This document shows positions 1-5,431 of a stretch of 5,431 nt of DNA, piece after piece. The DNA is from an uncultured Flavobacteriales bacterium (lineage in GTDB: Bacteria > Bacteroidota > Bacteroidia > CAIKAF01), in assembly GCA_937925455.1 (NCBI GenBank), contig CALEWF010000048.1, forward strand, positions 1 through 5,431, in the 5' to 3' direction. The position numbers and the translations under genes were made by a program. Below the pieces are notes generated by a model. It was not told where the DNA came from and made no database searches. It saw only the letters and a list, made by a program, of their open reading frames with translations. Numbering within the stretch: the first letter of the stretch is position 1; every line of letters begins with the position of its first letter.

Positions 1-8
1 TATTAAAA

Positions 9-1019
9 TTACATTTTTACAATCTTATGAGCAGAAGTAGTTTCTCCATTGATTGTTAAAGTGTAATAATATACACCGGAAGGAAGAGAGGTTCCATCTA
101 CTTCAATGCGGTTTAATCCGCTGCTCATGATACCTACATTACGCTGCATTACCATTTTACCAGATAAGTCAAACATTTGTAATATTACTTCAGAAGTATT
201 TTTTAGTTCAAAAGCAATATTGGTGGTTACACGGAATGGATTAGGATACGCAGATAATAATGTTATGTATGAATTTTCCTCTAAGCTTGCTGTAGGGTTA
301 TTTCCTTCTGTTACACGAATATCATCCAACAATAAAATAAGCATATCATTGGCATCATGATGAAAGGCAAAATATACTTGCTGACCAGAATAAGTAGCTG
401 GTAAAGTTACTGTTTTGTTTGTCCATACGGTATCACCAGTAGTAGTTGGTGCATTATCAGCCACAGTAAAAATAGCAGGATCAGAAAAATCTAAATATGA
501 ATCACCAACATTATTTACTAAAACTTTATATCCATCTCGAAAATCAGCATCTTGCATACGATGCATCCATGAAATATCTGCACCACCAGCAGGAATTGTT
601 AAAGGACCAAAAATTAACCAATTTGAGGCCTGTGCAGGTGAAGTAAACCATGAAGTAGCCCCCCAGAAAAAACCAGTATCTACATCACCCTGTGAAGGGA
701 AAATATCACTTGGTTGCAAAGAATAAAATAGACCAAAACTTGTAGCTGTAAAACCATTAGAGGTTAATACACTATTTAGTGTTAAACCATCTACATCTTC
801 AGTTGTAATTGTAAAACCGGAAGCATCGGTTGGATTTACATAGTAAATTGGTGCTGGTAACCAAAACAAAGTATCACCCGCGGCTTTGTTGGAAGAATTG
901 TTAGATTCAATAATTGTTCCATTGTAGGAATTGAACTGATTTGCTACTTCATTCTTATTCTGAGCAATAACTGAAGTAGTAATTACTAATGCTGCAAAAC
1001 TTACGTAGATTTTTTTCAT
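9..1019 (-). CDS. T9SS type A sorting domain protein with cleaved-adhesin (choice-of-anchor J)-like domain
   Basis: Predicted exported protein of 336 residues, complete from ATG to TAA. Residues 1-20 form a Sec signal peptide (MKKIYVSF start, hydrophobic core, likely cut after VIAQ). Residues 21-48 are a linker rich in Asn and Ser. Residues about 50-240 resemble the cleaved-adhesin / choice-of-anchor J beta-sandwich: note GATSWF at 120-125, NWLIFGPLTIP at 133-143, YSGQQVYFAFHH at 210-221 and LLDDIRV at 230-236. Residues about 252-336 are a T9SS type A C-terminal domain, with YPNPF at 258-262, DLSGK at 284-288, LPSGVYYYTL at 312-321 and terminal KIVKM. In this family the signal peptide directs Sec export, and the C-terminal domain then directs T9SS transport across the outer membrane and is usually removed. 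No catalytic motif is visible, so the role is unknown; adhesion or binding of a surface ligand is only inference. A good -7 promoter element lies just upstream, suggesting separate expression from the WbqC gene. Confidence 0.9.
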   Translation of the reverse strand: MKKIYVSFAALVITTSVIAQNKNEVANQFNSYNGTIIESNNSSNKAAGDTLFWLPAPIYYVNPTDASGFTITTEDVDGLTLNSVLTSNGFTATSFGLFYSLQPSDIFPSQGDVDTGFFWGATSWFTSPAQASNWLIFGPLTIPAGGADISWMHRMQDADFRDGYKVLVNNVGDSYLDFSDPAIFTVADNAPTTTGDTVWTNKTVTLPATYSGQQVYFAFHHDANDMLILLLDDIRVTEGNNPTASLEENSYITLLSAYPNPFRVTTNIAFELKNTSEVILQMFDLSGKMVMQRNVGIMSSGLNRIEVDGTSLPSGVYYYTLTINGETTSAHKIVKM

Positions 1020-1045
1020 TGCTATAATTGTTTAAGTTAACGTTG

Positions 1046-1053
1046 CAAATGTA
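1046..1053 (-). promoter_or_regulatory. Candidate -7 promoter element of the T9SS cargo gene
   Basis: On the minus strand this reads TACATTTG, an exact match to the Bacteroidota -7 consensus TAnnTTTG. It lies in the 72-base gap between the WbqC stop and the T9SS gene start, 26 bases before the ATG, which predicts a leader of about 20 A/T-rich bases. The upstream -33 element is weak: the nearest TTTTGG (plus 1081-1086) is about 28 bases away, more than the usual spacing of about 17-23. The short consensus can occur by chance in A/T-rich DNA. Confidence 0.5.
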
Positions 1054-1091
1054 TTATTTTTATAATTAAAAAGGAAGTAACCAAAACTTTT

Positions 1092-1685
1092 TTAACACCG
1101 CTGAATCAAATATATTGATTCTGGACCTTTATTCAATAATAAATCCAACACGCTAACATTTGATTGAAAGGGCAGTTTGTATGAGAAAACCTGTTTGTAC
1201 CTTAATGAAACTATCTTCGGTGTTAAAAAATCTGCTTTTAAAGGAGTATCATCATGCAATGCTGGAAGAATAGACTGTATAATGGGCATTGGTATTCCAA
1301 GGGTGTTAAATAACCATGATGTTAACTGAAAATTAAATTCATACAACAATAGATTTTGCTGAAACCAGATTTCTTGTAATTCTTCGATATAATGTTCAAA
1401 ATAGGGTGCATTTTGATAGGCAGAAACAATACTATGCCAATAGCGTTGCTGCCAGCGTTCAGAATATACGATGGCAGCGTCTTTCATAAAAAGATGAGAT
1501 GAGCTGCCGTGCTGTATAGGAATAATTAAAGGCAAAGCACCTTGTGAAGATAAAATATAGGTACGATTTCTGCAGGTTTGTTTTTGATATTTTTCGCCGA
1601 TGTAAATTACAGGATTAACCGATTGAAGCCAACTGGTTACATAATGCAAAGTAGGTAAAAAAGCTGACGGAAATAAAGTTACCAT
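1092..1685 (-). CDS. WbqC family protein
   Basis: A WbqC-like protein of 197 residues, about the usual family length, with no signal peptide and probably cytoplasmic. The family was named from O-antigen gene clusters; its biochemical activity is not settled from what I know, so no reaction is assigned. Family marks are the start VTLFPSAFLPTLHYV, the block EKYQKQTCRNR at residues 31-41, and W-x2-RYWHSIVSAYQNAPYFEHY at about residues 78-99. The start is chosen as the ATG at 1685-1683, which overlaps the last base of the lepB stop (TGATG). A TTG three bases further upstream (1688-1686) is in frame and would add one residue, but ATG is the simpler choice. The overlap implies co-transcription and translational coupling with lepB. 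A lepB-WbqC pairing is, from memory, common in Bacteroidota, which hints at a role in the cell envelope. Confidence 0.88.
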   Translation of the reverse strand: MVTLFPSAFLPTLHYVTSWLQSVNPVIYIGEKYQKQTCRNRTYILSSQGALPLIIPIQHGSSSHLFMKDAAIVYSERWQQRYWHSIVSAYQNAPYFEHYIEELQEIWFQQNLLLYEFNFQLTSWLFNTLGIPMPIIQSILPALHDDTPLKADFLTPKIVSLRYKQVFSYKLPFQSNVSVLDLLLNKGPESIYLIQRC

Positions 1686-1687
1686 CA
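1683..1687 (-). promoter_or_regulatory. Overlapping stop-start (TGATG) between lepB and the WbqC gene
   Basis: The minus strand reads TGATG: the lepB stop TGA (1687-1685) shares its final A with the ATG (1685-1683) of the WbqC gene. Such one-base overlaps usually allow ribosomes that finish the first gene to restart on the second. No purine-rich Shine-Dalgarno sequence is obvious within the preceding lepB codons, which fits re-initiation rather than independent binding. Confidence 0.7.
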
Positions 1688-3307
1688 ATGCACCAAACGA
1701 AGAATCCGGTTCCAGCGAATGTTGGACGGGAAGGGCTTATCTCCTTTATCATCGGTACTAAACCATATAATTAATGCTTTACCTACCACATGATCTTCTG
1801 GTACAAAGCCCCAAAACCTCGAATCGGCAGAATTATGACGATTGTCGCCCATCATAAAATAATAATTCATTTTAAAAGTATAAGATGTGGCCTGTTGCTT
1901 ATTGATAAAGATTTGTCCATCTTTTACTTCCAGCTCGTTTCTTTCATAAGCTTCAATGATTCGCTTATACAATGGTAAATTTTCTAAGGTCAGTTGTACG
2001 GATTCTCCTTTTTTTGGCACGTGCAACGGTCCAAAATTATCCCGCGTCCAAGAATAACGAGGATCATTGGGAAATACGGCAATACTATATTCATCCGTTT
2101 TCTTTATTGCCGGTTTAATAGAATCTACGGCCGGATTATTTTTTAAAATTTCGTATTGTTCATCCGTAAGTACCCAATTCACATCAAAATTGGGATCTTC
2201 CGGAAAACGTGGATTGTTAGGGCGAATGCCCATATCTTCATTGGTTACTCCCAATTGATTCAAATATTTTCTGCTTAAATCAGAACGCAATTTTATATCA
2301 TACGACATCTCAATTTTTGGCGGTCTCTCACCTATACTTCCATTGATGTATAAAATTCCATCTTTGATTTGTAATTCATCGCCAGGCAAGGCCACACAAC
2401 GTTTAATGTAATTAGAACGTTTGTCCACAGGATGATAAACAATTTCTCCGCGAAACTTTGAGTGAATATACTTTCTTCCCTCTGAGAGGTAATAATTCCA
2501 AGGCCGCTCAGGTGCATTGCTTATGATGTCTGATTGCCTGAACTGATAAGCTGCCAGGATTACCTGTTCATGATAATTGTGCGCTGCAAATTCTTTTGTA
2601 TTTATGGTGGTATCATTGGCCGGAAAATTGAACACCACAATATCGTTTCGCCTAATTTTTTGTAATGCAGGTAATCGCAAATAGGGAATTTTCCACCATT
2701 CCAAATATGATTTTTTCATGGGTAAATTACCCACTGGAATATCCGCAAAACTATTGTGTGTAAAAGGAAACGTAAGTGGTGTATTAGGTAGTCTTAAACC
2801 ATAATTAATCCTACTTACAAACATAAAATCTCCGATGAGTAAATCTTCTTCCATGGAAGAAGTGGGTATTTTAAATGCTTCAATAAAATAGCCTTTAATG
2901 AAAGTAGCTGCAATTACAGCAAATACCAGCGCTTCGCCCCATTCGCGAATAATATTTTTCTTGGGTTTGGGCCATTCAGAAGGATGAATGTATTTGGAAT
3001 TTTTATCAAATCCAAGTTTAGGGAAATAGTAGAAAAATAGAAAAATAGCCTGTAAATGTTCAATCCACCCCTGCTTCCCAAATGCTTTGGCAAGTTGTAC
3101 CAGCATAACGGCAAACATCATTAAATTAACGCCTGGAAAAAAGAATAGAATCGTCCAATACCAGGGTTTAGCTGTAATTTTTGTCCATACATAAATATCA
3201 TATACTGGCACTACCGACTCCCACCCTTTTCTTCCAGATTTTTCAAAGAGCTTCCACAATCCTACATGAAAAGGAATAAGTAATATGGCAAAAATGAGTA
3301 CAAACAT
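1685..3307 (-). CDS. lepB: Signal peptidase I, long Bacteroidota form with N-terminal membrane domain
   Basis: Membrane-bound serine protease that removes signal peptides from Sec-exported proteins on the outer face of the cytoplasmic membrane. It uses the Ser/Lys dyad of peptidase family S26. The family boxes are all present: IPTSSMEEDLLIGDF (146-160) with nucleophile Ser151; RRNDIVVFNFP (219-229); NYIKRCVALPGDEL (299-312) with general base Lys302; and MGDNRHNSADSRFWG (486-500). The catalytic part is preceded by hydrophobic segments at about residues 2-18, 48-72 and 85-98, then the usual anchor at about 124-142. Residues 1-75 resemble the DUF5684 membrane domain (GRKGWESVVPVYDIY, AKPWYW, AKAFGKQGW). 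At 540 residues it is much longer than E. coli LepB (about 324), owing to that N-terminal domain and to long inserts between the second and third boxes (about 230-298) and the third and fourth (about 324-475). It is probably co-transcribed with the downstream WbqC gene and has a candidate promoter of its own. Confidence 0.96.
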   Translation of the reverse strand: MFVLIFAILLIPFHVGLWKLFEKSGRKGWESVVPVYDIYVWTKITAKPWYWTILFFFPGVNLMMFAVMLVQLAKAFGKQGWIEHLQAIFLFFYYFPKLGFDKNSKYIHPSEWPKPKKNIIREWGEALVFAVIAATFIKGYFIEAFKIPTSSMEEDLLIGDFMFVSRINYGLRLPNTPLTFPFTHNSFADIPVGNLPMKKSYLEWWKIPYLRLPALQKIRRNDIVVFNFPANDTTINTKEFAAHNYHEQVILAAYQFRQSDIISNAPERPWNYYLSEGRKYIHSKFRGEIVYHPVDKRSNYIKRCVALPGDELQIKDGILYINGSIGERPPKIEMSYDIKLRSDLSRKYLNQLGVTNEDMGIRPNNPRFPEDPNFDVNWVLTDEQYEILKNNPAVDSIKPAIKKTDEYSIAVFPNDPRYSWTRDNFGPLHVPKKGESVQLTLENLPLYKRIIEAYERNELEVKDGQIFINKQQATSYTFKMNYYFMMGDNRHNSADSRFWGFVPEDHVVGKALIIWFSTDDKGDKPFPSNIRWNRILRLVH

Positions 3308-3323
3308 ATTTTTCTATTTAAAG

Positions 3324-3331
3324 CAAAACTA
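3324..3331 (-). promoter_or_regulatory. Candidate -7 promoter element of lepB
   Basis: The minus strand reads TAGTTTTG, matching the Bacteroidota -7 consensus TAnnTTTG, in the 91-base gap between fabI and lepB. Two TTTG copies lie upstream (plus 3346-3349 and 3340-3343), but the better one gives a spacer of only about 14 bases, shorter than usual. The predicted transcript would start only about 10 bases before the lepB ATG, so the leader would be very short. Read-through from fabI is also possible. Confidence 0.35.
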
Positions 3332-3347
3332 ATGATTATCAAATGCA

Positions 3348-3357
3348 AACCATGGTT
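3348..3357. repeat. Ten-base perfect palindrome in the fabI-lepB gap
   Basis: AACCATGGTT is its own reverse complement and sits midway between fabI and lepB, just upstream of the candidate lepB promoter. There is no loop and no run of T directly after it on the minus strand, so it is a poor terminator candidate. It could be a small operator half-site pair or simply chance. Confidence 0.2.
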
Positions 3358-3398
3358 ACCCATTAAAAAAAGGAATGTAGTTAATTTATGTTATTGAT

Positions 3399-4208
3399 TT
3401 ATTGACTGAATTTTTCCATCAAGGCAGCGCTAATTCCCATACTGCTAAACCCACCATCATGATAAATATTTTGCATGGTAATCATACGGGTAAGATCCGA
3501 AAACATAGCTACACAAAAGTTCGCACAATCTTCGGCCGAAGCATTTCCTAAAGGTGACATTTTATCGGCATATTCAAAAAATGCATCAAAACCACCCACA
3601 CCTGTTCCTGCCGTAGTTTTTGTAGGTGATTGAGAAATCGTATTTATACGTACTTTTTTGGCTACACCATAATGATAACCGTAGCTTCGTGCAATAGATT
3701 CAAGTACAGCCTTAGCCTCAGCCATATCATTGTAATCAGGAAATGTACGTTGAGCCGCAATGTATGATAAGCCCAAAACACTTCCCCACTCATTGATTGC
3801 ATCCATTTTCTGAGCTGTTTGAAGCATCTTATGAAATGAAATGGCAGATATATCTAAGGATTTTAAATACCAGTCGTAATTCAGGTCAGTGTAATGTTTC
3901 CCCTTCCGCACATTGGGCGACATACCGATGCTATGTAAAATAAAGTCAATTTTTCTTCCAAACTTATCCATGGTAGTTTGGTATAATCTTTCCCAGTCTT
4001 CTACTACAGTAGCATCGGCAGCAATTACTTCTGTGCCACATTTTTCGGCTAAATGATTAATTTTTCCCATGCGTAATGCTACCGGCGCATTAGATAAAAT
4101 AAATTTAGCCCCATGCTCATGGCATTTTTCTGCTACTTTCCAGGCGATGGAATTTTCATCCAAAGCTCCGGTAATGATTCCTATTTTACCTTCCAATAAT
4201 TTTGACAT
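3399..4208 (-). CDS. fabI: Enoyl-[acyl-carrier-protein] reductase (NADH), FabI type
   Basis: Catalyses the last step of each cycle of type II fatty acid elongation, reducing trans-2-enoyl-ACP to acyl-ACP with NAD(P)H in the cytoplasm. The 269 residues are a full-length short-chain dehydrogenase fold of the usual FabI size. The nucleotide-binding start is IITGALDENSIAW (11-23), equivalent to the FabI GxxxxxSIAW motif. LHSIG at 91-95 matches the E. coli HSIG loop. The catalytic set is Tyr149, Tyr159 and Lys166 in LSYIAAQRTFPDYNDMAEAK, with the same 10- and 7-residue spacing as E. coli Tyr146, Tyr156 and Lys163. The C-terminal HDGGFSSMG (250-258) is the usual VDGGFS block. The substrate loop (191-207, ISQSPTKTTAGTGVGGF) differs from E. 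coli yet aligns without gaps. The start ATG lies 51 bases after recN with no clear promoter, so co-transcription with recN is likely. No Shine-Dalgarno sequence is seen. Confidence 0.95.
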   Translation of the reverse strand: MSKLLEGKIGIITGALDENSIAWKVAEKCHEHGAKFILSNAPVALRMGKINHLAEKCGTEVIAADATVVEDWERLYQTTMDKFGRKIDFILHSIGMSPNVRKGKHYTDLNYDWYLKSLDISAISFHKMLQTAQKMDAINEWGSVLGLSYIAAQRTFPDYNDMAEAKAVLESIARSYGYHYGVAKKVRINTISQSPTKTTAGTGVGGFDAFFEYADKMSPLGNASAEDCANFCVAMFSDLTRMITMQNIYHDGGFSSMGISAALMEKFSQ

Positions 4209-4259
4209 AGTATGAATATATTTAAAGCGAATAAATGAATTTTTTGGCGGAGTGCAAAA
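4209..4259. other. Short recN-fabI spacer without a recognisable signal
   Basis: This 51-base A/T-rich gap shows no stem-loop terminator and no exact -7 promoter match. The absence of both supports a shared recN-fabI transcript, though a diverged promoter cannot be excluded. Confidence 0.4.
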
Positions 4260-5431
4260 TCAATGTGTCATTAACTGTCGGGCATTAGCAAGCGCCGCTT
4301 CGGTAATTTCTTCTCCACTCAGTAAACGGGCTACCTCATGCAGTCGTTCTTCTGAATCCAGCAATGAAATTCCGGAAACGGTTTTACCCTCTTCCTCTTT
4401 TTTCCACACCCTGAAATGCCGGTCTGATTTACCTGCTATCTGAGGTAAATGCGTAATAACAATCAATTGGCGATGTTTACTCATTGCTTTCATCATTTGC
4501 CCAATTTTATCAGCCATTCCACCAGATACACCCGTATCAATCTCATCAAACAGAATGGTAGGTAAATTTTTCTTTTCTGATAGGAGTGTTTTAAAAGCCA
4601 GCATTAGCCGAGAAATTTCTCCCCCAGAACCAGCTTTGCCTATTTCTAATAGGGGCATACCTTTGTTGGCAGAAAATAAAAAAGATACCTGATCCCATCC
4701 AGTTTCATTAAACTCTTCTAATTGTTCAATAATAACTTCCAATGATGCATCTGGCATACCCAATCTGGAAATTAATTCTTTAACCCGTTGTGTAATTATC
4801 CCAGCAGCTTGTTTTCGTTTTTGGGTTAATAAGATACAATATTCCTCAATACGTTTTAGCAATGATTCTTTTTGCTCCATAAGTTCAGCCAGTATTTCAT
4901 CCATGTTATGAACTACTGACAACTTTTGTTCTATATCTATCTGTATCTGTATTAATTCAGCAGTAGTTTGAACCCTATGTTTTTTAAAGAGCGATTGAAG
5001 GGTTTGCATTCGTTCTTCCAACCAATTCAGCCGTTCAGGGTCATATTCTATTCCATCATAAATTCGGGTAATGGTATAATTCAATTCTTTGGCTTCCACT
5101 TGCAATGCCTGTACTTGATTAATCAAATCAGTTAATTCGGGAAGAAATGAACTAATTTTCGAAAGCGATGCTTTGATTTGAGTTAATGCAGATAATACAT
5201 TGGTTTCTCCTTCTGCCAGCCAGTTCATGCATTGCCTGAGCGAAACAGTAATATCTTCACTGTTAGCCAACATGGTTAACTCCCGTTCCACCTCTTCTTC
5301 TTCACCTGGCTTTAATGCAGCTTTGTATAATTCATCAAATTGAAACTGTAAAAAATCTGATTCCGCTAAAAGCCTTTGATTTTCTTGGCGGGTATCTTCT
5401 ATATTTTTACAAAGCTCTTTCCATTGCTTCA
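4260..5431 (-). CDS. recN: DNA repair protein RecN, C-terminal 389 residues (5' end beyond window)
   Basis: RecN is an SMC-like ATPase that acts early in recombinational repair of double-strand breaks, on DNA in the cytoplasm. The frame stays open to the window edge: in-frame codons upstream of the GTG at 5291 read KQWKELCKNIEDTRQENQ then FLQFQFDELYKAALKPGEEEE, a typical RecN segment, so that GTG is not the start. Against a family length of about 550, some 160 residues are missing, including the Walker A ATP site. Counting visible residues, a long coiled-coil region spans about 45-225. The ABC signature GSGGEISRLM is at 267-276, Walker B ILFDEIDTGVSGG at 292-304 (Asp295, Glu296), and the switch histidine is His327 in ITHLPQIAGKSD. 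The tail LSGEEITEAALANAR is also typical of RecN. The gene ends with TGA, 51 bases before fabI. I see no frameshift or internal stop. Confidence 0.95.
   Translation of the reverse strand, partial: KQWKELCKNIEDTRQENQRLLAESDFLQFQFDELYKAALKPGEEEEVERELTMLANSEDITVSLRQCMNWLAEGETNVLSALTQIKASLSKISSFLPELTDLINQVQALQVEAKELNYTITRIYDGIEYDPERLNWLEERMQTLQSLFKKHRVQTTAELIQIQIDIEQKLSVVHNMDEILAELMEQKESLLKRIEEYCILLTQKRKQAAGIITQRVKELISRLGMPDASLEVIIEQLEEFNETGWDQVSFLFSANKGMPLLEIGKAGSGGEISRLMLAFKTLLSEKKNLPTILFDEIDTGVSGGMADKIGQMMKAMSKHRQLIVITHLPQIAGKSDRHFRVWKKEEEGKTVSGISLLDSEERLHEVARLLSGEEITEAALANARQLMTH

Noticed and set aside
106..726. Plus-strand reading frames at 106-360 and 415-726
   Set aside because: They lie wholly antisense to the well-supported T9SS gene and resemble no known protein.
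1686..1688. TTG as start of the WbqC gene
   Set aside because: It would add one residue only; the adjacent in-frame ATG gives a standard TGATG overlap.
1790..2258. Plus-strand reading frames at 1790-1978 and 2067-2258
   Set aside because: Antisense to conserved lepB coding sequence, including the GDNR box; no protein features.
2332..3114. Minus-strand frames at 2332-2517 and 2914-3114
   Set aside because: Alternative frames inside lepB, whose own frame carries all family motifs.
3348..3357. Palindrome AACCATGGTT as a fabI terminator
   Set aside because: Only five-base arms with no loop and no following T run.
4255..4262. TGATTTTG on the minus strand as a fabI promoter
   Set aside because: It misses the conserved TA of TAnnTTTG and overlaps the recN stop codon; too weak to call.
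4252..4443. Plus-strand frame of 63 residues over the recN 3' end
   Set aside because: Antisense to the conserved RecN C-terminus; low-complexity Ser-rich translation.
4260..5291. RecN reading frame taken as starting at the GTG at 5291 (343 residues)
   Set aside because: The same frame is open upstream to the window edge and encodes typical RecN sequence, so the gene is truncated by the window, not short.
1..5431. CRISPR array, tRNA or rRNA gene, insertion sequence, phage or defence system
   Set aside because: No spaced direct repeats, RNA gene signatures, transposase or terminal inverted repeats were seen; the strand is filled by five conserved genes.

Overview
The window looks like an ordinary chromosomal segment from a member of the Bacteroidota. 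The evidence is a type IX secretion (T9SS) cargo protein with a type A C-terminal sorting domain, a long Bacteroidota-style signal peptidase I, low G+C by eye, A/T-rich leaders without clear Shine-Dalgarno sequences, and matches to the Bacteroidota -7 promoter element TAnnTTTG. The family or genus cannot be fixed from this sequence. A Chitinophagales- or Sphingobacteriales-like lineage is only a guess.

All five genes lie on the minus strand, so transcription runs from high to low coordinates. From upstream to downstream they are: recN (4260-5431, its N-terminal part lost past the window edge), fabI (3399-4208), lepB (1685-3307), a WbqC-family gene (1092-1685), and a secreted T9SS cargo gene (9-1019). 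Gaps are short (51, 91 and 72 bases), and lepB and the WbqC gene overlap by one base (TGATG). Coding density is very high and no gene-free stretch exceeds 100 bases. I saw no tRNA, rRNA, CRISPR array, insertion sequence or convincing terminator.

The genes are mostly housekeeping: DNA double-strand-break repair (RecN), the last step of fatty acid elongation (FabI), signal peptide removal (LepB), a poorly understood protein often tied to surface polysaccharide loci (WbqC family), and an exported surface or secreted protein. LepB-type enzymes cleave Sec signal peptides such as the one on the T9SS cargo, but nothing shows a dedicated link between the two. Candidate promoters precede lepB and the T9SS gene, so the likely units are recN-fabI, lepB-WbqC, and the T9SS gene alone.

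I found no clearly new system. The points most worth a second look are the internal sequence repeat and large insertions in LepB, its fused N-terminal membrane domain, the lepB-WbqC coupling, and the altered substrate loop in FabI.
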